Part shown: positions 6,273-11,219 of the stretch, piece after piece
Layout of the letters: each line of letters opens with the position of its first letter
How positions within the stretch are numbered: position 1 is the first letter of the stretch
Source: Amoeboradix gromovi
Taxonomy: Eukaryota > Sanchytriomycota > Sanchytriomycetes > Sanchytriales > Sanchytriaceae
Assembly (NCBI GenBank): GCA_018985225.1
Contig: JADGIF010000311.1
Span: 1-11,219, forward strand
Reading direction: 5' to 3'
DNA: 11,219 nucleotides
Notes under the pieces: generated by a model
What the model was told of the DNA's origin: nothing
Database searches by the model: none
What the model saw: only the letters and a program-made list of their open reading frames with translations
Translations under genes and position numbers: made by a program

Positions 6273-7265
6273 ATGCTCGCTTTTCTCATTTTGATATTAG
6301 TACAGACGTATTGCAATGATGATTCAGATGCTCTTGGTATCTTACTTAAACGCATTTATGATCCATCTGTCGGAAAGCGATTTATGTATTCTTGGACTAA
6401 AGACTCTCCTGAGCCACGACCTGTTTATTCCGATGGTACATTTCAGGATATGATAGTTGAAAGCATTCGTGATGGTGATTTTAGGACGTTTACTGAAGTT
6501 GCCGACAGAATCACTACTAGAGGCAGTGTTACTAAGTTAGACGATCTCTTGCTTAGCACAGAAAAATTTAAATCACTAGAAGAAGTAGATGATAGCAAAT
6601 ATTCTAAACTGGCTAATGAGTTGAATAAGCCACAATTAAATCATAGACTCCTAAGATATGCTCGTAATCATAATAGTGCTGAAATATTCATGATAGTGTA
6701 CCATTTTACAAATGCTGGTGATATCTCAGATGTCCTTGATGATTCAGATGATTTTGTGTATAGTGGTGTTAAATTTAAGGAACTTTTTCCTCTTTTGAAG
6801 GCGGCTTTACCTGATAAGAAATTTAAATTTCATCAATACTTTTTCAAGTACTTCTGTGCCTTGTCATCCAGAACATTTGAAAATGAAGATGTTCCAAAAT
6901 TGGAAGCGATTAAGCAGTTTGCCATATCACACATAGAACACTACTACTTTCGTATACATCAGTTTGGTGAACTTCTTAGCCGAACCGATCTTAGAAATTT
7001 TATAACTTTGGAGCACCTGAAGACTAAGTTGAAGGATAACATCAAGTCAAATTACTTGTATTATCGGCCAAATGGCCCGTCATTAAAGCCTTTAGATAAT
7101 TATTATCGCAATGTCGGTATTATGACAGATAATGAATGGATAAAGGGTTGGAATACAAATTACGAGGCCAATTGGTATAAGAATGATGCAAATGCAAATA
7201 TAATGTGGCAAGCATACAGAGGTGCAGCTATCTCACAATGCAATGCTATGGCAATTGTAAATTAA
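6273..7265 (+). CDS. Secreted orphan protein
   Basis: The true start is the ATG at 6273 (aataaaATGCTC). The in-frame GTG at 6240 lies right after the TATA box and would leave the signal peptide internal. The 330-residue product begins with a short, strongly hydrophobic signal peptide (MLAFLILILVQTYC) and then turns acidic (NDDSDALG). The mature part is soluble, rich in charged and aromatic residues and mostly helical by composition, with no membrane anchor or GPI-like tail. It ends AAISQCNAMAIVN. Only two cysteines remain in the mature chain, so it is not a cysteine-rich knottin. No RXLR or LFLAK motif stands near the N-terminus. No family is recognised. A strong TATA box and a signal peptide would suit a highly expressed exported protein such as an effector, but that is inference. 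No AATAAA follows; ATAAAA at about 7374 is the nearest variant. Confidence 0.72.
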   Translation: MLAFLILILVQTYCNDDSDALGILLKRIYDPSVGKRFMYSWTKDSPEPRPVYSDGTFQDMIVESIRDGDFRTFTEVADRITTRGSVTKLDDLLLSTEKFKSLEEVDDSKYSKLANELNKPQLNHRLLRYARNHNSAEIFMIVYHFTNAGDISDVLDDSDDFVYSGVKFKELFPLLKAALPDKKFKFHQYFFKYFCALSSRTFENEDVPKLEAIKQFAISHIEHYYFRIHQFGELLSRTDLRNFITLEHLKTKLKDNIKSNYLYYRPNGPSLKPLDNYYRNVGIMTDNEWIKGWNTNYEANWYKNDANANIMWQAYRGAAISQCNAMAIVN

Positions 7266-7595
7266 TTCGTGAATATTGCACTTCACCGTCCACATGTCGT
7301 ATACTCGGCGTAAAACAGCCAAACTCGACTTGAACATGGCTACAGACAAAGCTCAGTAAACCCTAAAAATGGGATAAAAACCCATGTGCAAGGTCACTAG
7401 TTTACTAGTTGAAAGAATACGGGCCAAACAACGACTTGAGTCACTGCTCCAAAATGTGTTTATTAGTTAGGCTTGTAGAAGAATTAGGGGCCACCTTCAC
7501 ACCAAGTAGCCTGTCAGCTTATCAATCTTGGGCGCAAGATGAAGTGTTGAAATGTCATTTATTTTTCGACTTTTGAAACAACTTGACTAGTTAAA
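7266..7595. other. Intergenic region between secreted protein and G gamma gene
   Basis: No gene is seen. It holds ATGGG (7369-7373) facing CCCAT (7381-7385), and ATCTTG-GGCG-CAAGAT (7525-7540), a 6-bp stem with a 4-nt loop. ACTAGT occurs twice close together near 7398-7411 and again just before the G gamma start. The latter may be promoter elements; none matches a site that can be named. Confidence 0.4.
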
Positions 7596-7811
7596 ATGTC
7601 TGAACTCAAGTTGAAGAAATTACAAGAATATAACACACGCTTGCGCGAGCAGCTAGACATGCCACGCGTGCCTGTCAGCGAGGCAAGTCAAGGGCTAATC
7701 AAATTCGTAAAAGCAACCAAAGACTGTTTGGTTCCAAGTGTTTGGGGTCCAGTACCAAAAGGCGAAGACCCGTATGGAAAAAACCATGGGGATGGATGCT
7801 GTGGTTGGTAA
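7596..7811 (+). CDS. Heterotrimeric G-protein gamma subunit, fungal type (Ste18-like)
   Basis: The 71-residue product has the whole fungal G gamma layout. An N-terminal helix ([17 protein letters not shown], about 4-20) would pair with G beta as a coiled coil. Then come [16 protein letters not shown], the fungal signature LVPSVWGPV (about 45-53), EDPY (57-60), and a terminal Cys-Cys. In fungi this subunit forms the G beta-gamma dimer at the plasma membrane and relays pheromone or nutrient signals. The C-terminus is odd: CCGW and then TAA. The prenylated Cys should stand fourth from the end (CaaX), and it does, but GW is a poor match to the aliphatic-aliphatic-X pattern seen elsewhere (for example CCxxM tails). 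A GT...AG stretch of 18 nt begins right after TGG-adjacent bases at 7808; splicing it out gives a longer tail without a CaaX box, so the unspliced reading is preferred. Confidence 0.93.
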   Translation: MSELKLKKLQEYNTRLREQLDMPRVPVSEASQGLIKFVKATKDCLVPSVWGPVPKGEDPYGKNHGDGCCGW

Positions 7812-7880
7812 TAAATATCTTGTAGCTTTGTTTTTCTACTTTTCTTTCCAATACCAAAAGAATAAAACAAAATGAATAAA
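7810..7880 (+). terminator. Three polyadenylation signals after the G gamma gene
   Basis: AATAAA occurs at 7810-7815 (overlapping the TAA stop), 7861-7866 and 7875-7880. The two distal copies are at the more usual distance. Confidence 0.5.
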
Positions 7881-8349
7881 TTATTTGTATCTTATACTGA
7901 ACTTATCAATCTTTTCGATTAATTTGCTCTGAGCAAGTCGGTTTAGCTCCATTTGGTCTACCAGCTGATACTAACAAAATATAGGCAAATGTCTAATGCA
8001 ATGGTCAATAATTATATATCTAGCCCATGCATTTTTATCTTACAATATAAACCTGCTTAACATTCTTTTTTGTAGTCGTGTATGGTCTGCTATAAATCGT
8101 AGATTATATGCTATCGTGTTCAAAATAACGATATACTCATTTACATATGGGACACACGCTACGATAAACAGATAGAATTCAAATTTCCAAAATTTAATTT
8201 TTTGGTTTTTCTAAATCAGAATTCTGCAGAGAGTTCAAAAATGATAGTCACTAAGCTGTAGCATCAATATTCGCCGAGATATAGGGCGTTAAAGTTTTTC
8301 AATGAAATACGCTACAATAACTAGATATATTTCAAATTTTAAAAATTTA
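7881..8349. other. Gene-free AT-rich spacer with repeats
   Basis: No reading frame of note on either strand. It holds the 41-bp direct repeat (8156-8196 and 8309-8349). Between the copies runs a block containing TCGCCGAGATATAGGGCGTT (8271-8290) that is less AT-rich. This could be a remnant of a small non-autonomous transposon, but no terminal inverted repeats or target duplication were found. Confidence 0.4.
8156..8349. repeat. 41-bp imperfect direct repeat, copies 153 bp apart
   Basis: Copy 1 (8156-8196) and copy 2 (8309-8349) both start ACGCTAC and end AAAATTTA or AAAATTTA-like. By eye 34 of 41 positions agree with no gaps. The second copy ends next to the stop of the minus-strand frame at 8350. 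Confidence 0.6.
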
Positions 8350-8538
8350 CTAAGATTCTTCGCTATAAATTGCTTTAATCAATCGACCTACATTTAGCAA
8401 CCCGCAGCATGTAGTAAAGTTGTCATTGGAATCTGAAAACCCAGCATCAAAGAGACTAGAATGGTGATCGAAAGACACGAGTCGCTGTCTAATATTCCAG
8501 AACCATCCCTTTCTTGCCTTGTCTTGATAAATATCCAC
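8350..8538 (-). pseudogene. Doubtful reading frame, possible gene fragment
   Basis: About 62 codons read in the minus direction from VDIYQDKARKGWFWNIRQRL to SEES and TAG, with no ATG near its start (a GTG opens it). A stop lies four codons upstream. The frame has balanced composition but no family is recognised. It may be a 3' exon whose upstream part has been lost, a decayed gene, or chance. It follows the Crinkler-type gene on the same strand by about 75 bp. Confidence 0.2.
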
Positions 8539-8611
8539 TCGTGATTAATTCGGCGAAGTTGGAGCAAATAAACAACAAAATAAAGCCACAGTAAATTTGT
8601 AGCAAATGAGG

Positions 8612-10219
8612 TTATTTCAGGTTGTAAATCGAGTAAATATCCATCATTGTTAAAAATGATTTTTGCAAAGAATCATTTTTAGGCACATAGAATAGCTTCT
8701 TAATCTTGGATCTTGGTTGTGCTGGTGAAACATATACAAATTCCACAAACCTATTAGGTAAAATCTGTTTTAACCGATCTGCCAAACTTAACCCATTAAA
8801 TTCATCAGATTCTTGAGTATGCAAATCCTGCACATCACAGCCATTTCTGTGATTATCATAACTGGAAATGGACATTTGAAAAACAAGTATTCTCTCACTG
8901 TTAAACCACAAGAAATCTGAAAGCATACTGTTGTTGTACATGTAAATTATCTGATCTGGATAATTGATAATTGTATCTAAATCTTTTCTAGTTTTCAAAT
9001 GAATTATCCCATTCCATGATACAGTAAAGTTATCAAATTTAACCAAATATTTATTATCTACTTTAAAACTCTTTCGACCTTGTCTTGCTGCTGAATGCAA
9101 CTCTAGACTTTGATTTGTTTCTGCATCTACAAGAAATGCTTGCTCCAGTACAAATCCCATTACTCTACCATTATTGGATAATCCACAGGACTCGCAGCAT
9201 TCAATCAAAAGTTTTATGGTATTTTCATCCCTGTACAAGGATCGAATGGCATTTTCATATTCAGGATGTAAATATTTCCCATTTGTATCAACAAGTCCAG
9301 CGTGTTCAAGGTATTCTGAGTAGGATACCTGAGGATCAAAAGAAGACAAGAGAACTCTAGATAGAATGGATTTGGTAGTTGTGGTGCTTAAATCTTTAAT
9401 TCTGTCTAAAAAGTGATATACAGAAGTCCTGCAATGATTCTGAATCGCTTTGTCGACCTGTTCTTTTGACTGCAAAACAATAGCTGTATTAATAAATCGT
9501 AGAATCCCACCAGTCATGTCAAATAATTCTTGCATTGTAAATTTGGATTTTGTAAGAGGTTTAATAGATTTCTTCATTTTATCTAATTTTAATGGGTTCA
9601 TACCAACCACCATGTAATCAACTTTGGCATTGGAATTTGCCATTTTGTAGATTTCTTCAAACCGTCTTTCTGATCTAATTGGATCCCAACTACCACTACC
9701 AGCAACCACATAGAGTACTTCTACACTAGATCGTGGTTCTGGAATTGTGTAAAATGGATGATCTTTAGGAAGCAAATCCCATCGATCCACAAAAATAATG
9801 ATTGGAATAATTGCACGTAATGTGGCACACGATTCATAAGCAGCAAATACATCATCACCAATAAGGTCATTATAAGCTTTTAAATACAATTTTTTTCTTG
9901 TTGGAAGTGGTTCAACAGGCACATCATCAATGATCTTCTTTACTGCTAAAATCGTCGCAGATTGAGATTCTAAATTTTTCATCCATTGCACATTATCATT
10001 TTTGCCAGAATAATAAACGACTAAACACTCGTTTCTTTTAATGTACTCATCTGCCAACAAACTCAAAGTTGTGCTTTTACCCACTCCCCAACTACCTTTC
10101 AACATGACTGGATATAAATAGCTATTGGAATTCTCTGTATATGCAGTCAAGAAGTCAGTGATACGATCTCTGGCTTTGGTGGCAATAAGATCATTCGAAA
10201 GATGCAAGTTCAAATTCAT
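8612..10219 (-). CDS. Crinkler-type P-loop ATPase with C-terminal nuclease-like domain
   Basis: From ATG 10219 (MNLNLHLSNDL) the product has 535 residues. Residue numbers here count from that Met. Walker A is GSWGVGKST (about 42-50) and Walker B is IPIIIFVDRWD (about 138-148). VVAGSGSWD (about 171-179) is a sensor-like strand. MTGGILRFI (about 235-243) resembles the TGGxP/R motif of Crinkler ATPases. The C-terminal part has GFVLEQAFL (about 355-363), then LSDFLWF (about 433-439) and ILVFQMSIS (about 444-452). These fit a PD-(D/E)xK-like fold with E, D and Q at the usual places, where Q replaces K as in many Crinkler nuclease domains. Crinkler proteins occur in oomycetes, Batrachochytrium, Rozella and arbuscular fungi, and are thought to act in host nuclei or in conflict between genomes. 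There is no signal peptide and no LFLAK header. The in-frame GTG at 10237 is not used as start. Confidence 0.72.
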   Translation of the reverse strand: MNLNLHLSNDLIATKARDRITDFLTAYTENSNSYLYPVMLKGSWGVGKSTTLSLLADEYIKRNECLVVYYSGKNDNVQWMKNLESQSATILAVKKIIDDVPVEPLPTRKKLYLKAYNDLIGDDVFAAYESCATLRAIIPIIIFVDRWDLLPKDHPFYTIPEPRSSVEVLYVVAGSGSWDPIRSERRFEEIYKMANSNAKVDYMVVGMNPLKLDKMKKSIKPLTKSKFTMQELFDMTGGILRFINTAIVLQSKEQVDKAIQNHCRTSVYHFLDRIKDLSTTTTKSILSRVLLSSFDPQVSYSEYLEHAGLVDTNGKYLHPEYENAIRSLYRDENTIKLLIECCESCGLSNNGRVMGFVLEQAFLVDAETNQSLELHSAARQGRKSFKVDNKYLVKFDNFTVSWNGIIHLKTRKDLDTIINYPDQIIYMYNNSMLSDFLWFNSERILVFQMSISSYDNHRNGCDVQDLHTQESDEFNGLSLADRLKQILPNRFVEFVYVSPAQPRSKIKKLFYVPKNDSLQKSFLTMMDIYSIYNLK

Positions 10220-10418
10220 TCTAAACAAGGATAGCACTAAAAATTGAATTGAATTGAAATTTACTAATTAAAGAAGGGAAAAGAGTAGGTCTAGCAAGAG
10301 TTTTTCATCCGCCGGAGTAAACTTTGAACCTGTATAATAAATAAATAACTTTTCCTTTTAGAAAAATTGAATTTATTTGTAGACGGATTTTACCGGATCA
10401 AACACAACTAATTTCTGG
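10220..10418. promoter_or_regulatory. Shared divergent upstream region
   Basis: This 199-bp gap separates the start codons of the minus-strand Crinkler-type gene and the plus-strand recombinase remnant. It is strongly AT-rich, with a triple TTCAA/ATTGA run near 10241-10258 and overlapping AATAAA copies at 10335-10347. On the minus strand, GTAAAT...TTTTTAG (28 nt, about 10236-10263) could be a leader intron of the Crinkler-type gene. No clear TATA box is seen. Confidence 0.35.
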
Positions 10419-11124
10419 ATGACGATTTTTGAATTATTTGGTGAGAGAACAAACTTGGAAGAATACAGCGATGAAATAGATAATATCTGCGCACATACAG
10501 TTGGGAAAGGGACTCGATATCAATATATTCAAAAAATTTGCAATTTTTTGATTTGGCTTTTGCAATACCAGCATAATACAGTTGAAGGTACGTTGAGAGA
10601 GGCCTTTTTTAATAGATTCAATCAACCACTCAATACTCCAGCTAATGCTACAGCAGAACAAATAGAAGAAGCACAAAAAGAAATGAGAGATGATATGGTC
10701 ATATATCTACGAGATTGACTTAATGATACAACCCACGTTGCTCCTGTTACTTATGATCAACTTGATATTGATTTATATCTAGCATACCTTGTATCATTAA
10801 AAGTACCTTATCAAGCAACTGGTGAATTGGAATTTAATACATCCCCTAGTGGGCATCGGTCTGCAATACGTTATATGTACACTATGTATGGAGAGACTAT
10901 GCCAGCATTATTTGTGGATCAGATTTCGGAGAGTTTTTCAGGTTTAAACGATTGACTGCAGAACAAGTTGGAAATGGAAATGGAAAAATAACAGTTGGAA
11001 AAGTACCATTTGAGTTTAGTTTATATTGTTTACTAAGTGATAAATTGATTAAATCAACAAACTCTGAACATATATTTGCACATACATTTTTGGTTATTTG
11101 GGACACACTCTGTAGAAAGTAGGC
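10419..11124 (+). pseudogene. Broken tyrosine-recombinase (Crypton-like) transposon protein
   Basis: The frame opens at ATG 10419 (MTIFELFGERTNLEEY) and runs 99 codons to TGA at 10716-10718. The same frame then continues open as TYDQLDIDLYLAYLVSL and SPSGHRSAIRYMYTMYGETM. Near 10933-10945 the conserved GLKR motif is interrupted: the frame gives GLND and TGA, while the neighbouring frame carries KRLTAEQ...KITVGKVPFEFSLY and EHIFAHTFLVIWDTLCRK. That fits loss of one base. The block order (YIQKICNFLIWL; S..GHRSA; F..GLKR; GK.PFEF.LY; FAHTFL..W...CR) is that of the N-terminal region of tyrosine-recombinase transposon proteins common in oomycetes, algae and other protists. The catalytic C-terminal domain is not present before TAG 11122-11124. 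The family call is from recalled motifs, and Crypton versus another recombinase group is uncertain. Confidence 0.68.
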
Positions 11125-11219
11125 TTTGGATAAAAAGCGAGTGACGAGATTTACCCAGTTGAACTTTTCACAGTAGTGTCCCATATTTCTTCACCTAGGC
11201 AATAGGCGAAACTACTTTA
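11125..11219. other. Window end, no gene recognised
   Basis: The recombinase-like frame stops at 11122-11124 and no frame continues its catalytic half. GTGTCCCATAT (11176-11186) is the reverse complement of 8145-8155. That match is too short to define an element boundary. Confidence 0.3.

Noticed and set aside
9085-9360. 91-codon plus-strand frame
   Set aside because: It lies inside the Crinkler-type gene on the opposite strand and shows no family motif.
10716-10718. Reassigned TGA codon read as an amino acid
   Set aside because: TGA ends the 7TM-RGS gene and the minus-strand gene at 5342, so a decayed transposon gene is the simpler reading.
8145-11186. 11-bp inverted repeat (ATATGGGACAC at 8145-8155, complement at 11176-11186) as ends of one element around the Crinkler and recombinase genes
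   Set aside because: A match this short is expected by chance many times in 11 kb, and homology does not extend beyond it.
1-11219. tRNA, rRNA, CRISPR arrays and bacterial operon signals
   Set aside because: No T-loop or anticodon-arm pattern, no rRNA block and no spaced repeats were found; the genes are eukaryotic with introns and AATAAA signals.

Overview
The window looks like nuclear DNA of an early-diverging fungus with a compact, AT-rich genome. Four lines point that way. There is a fungal-type heterotrimeric G-protein gamma subunit (VPSVWGPV...EDPY...CC tail). There is a seven-transmembrane RGS protein of the fungal kind. There is a Crinkler-type P-loop ATPase/nuclease. The genes are eukaryotic, closely spaced and few-exon, with AATAAA signals close behind the stop codons. 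The genetic code looks standard, since TAA, TAG and TGA all end genes here. A Cryptomycota (Rozella-like) or chytrid-like source would fit, but that is inference; the sequence does not fix the species.

Layout. 1-729: no gene recognised; two small palindromes and a TATA-like motif before the first gene. 730-1956 (+): 7TM-RGS protein. 2003-2339: no gene recognised. 2340-3045 (+): a PXMP4/PMP24-family peroxisomal membrane protein, apparently split by very short introns (19 and 22 nt well supported; 31 and 52 nt tentative). 3224-5269 (+): a divergent WDR75/Utp17 subunit of the small-subunit processome. 5342-5784 (-): unrecognised gene, converging on WDR75, with a likely 38-nt intron. 5962-6132 (-): possible 56-residue gene. 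6273-7265 (+): secreted orphan protein 40 bp behind a TATA box. 7596-7811 (+): G gamma subunit. 7812-8349: gene-free, with an 83% identical 41-bp direct repeat. 8350-8538 (-): doubtful reading frame. 8612-10219 (-): Crinkler-type ATPase/nuclease. 10419-11124 (+): broken tyrosine-recombinase (Crypton-like) transposon gene with one in-frame stop and one frameshift.

The left two thirds hold conserved housekeeping and signalling genes (peroxisome, ribosome assembly, G-protein signalling). The RGS protein and G gamma act in the same pathway but are 5.6 kb apart, and nothing suggests co-regulation. The right third (about 7.8-11.2 kb) looks accessory: a repeat-bearing spacer, a Crinkler-type gene and a decayed transposon gene on opposite strands, separated by 200 bp. 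The most unusual features are the tiny introns, the atypical C-terminus of the G gamma subunit, and the Crinkler/transposon pairing.
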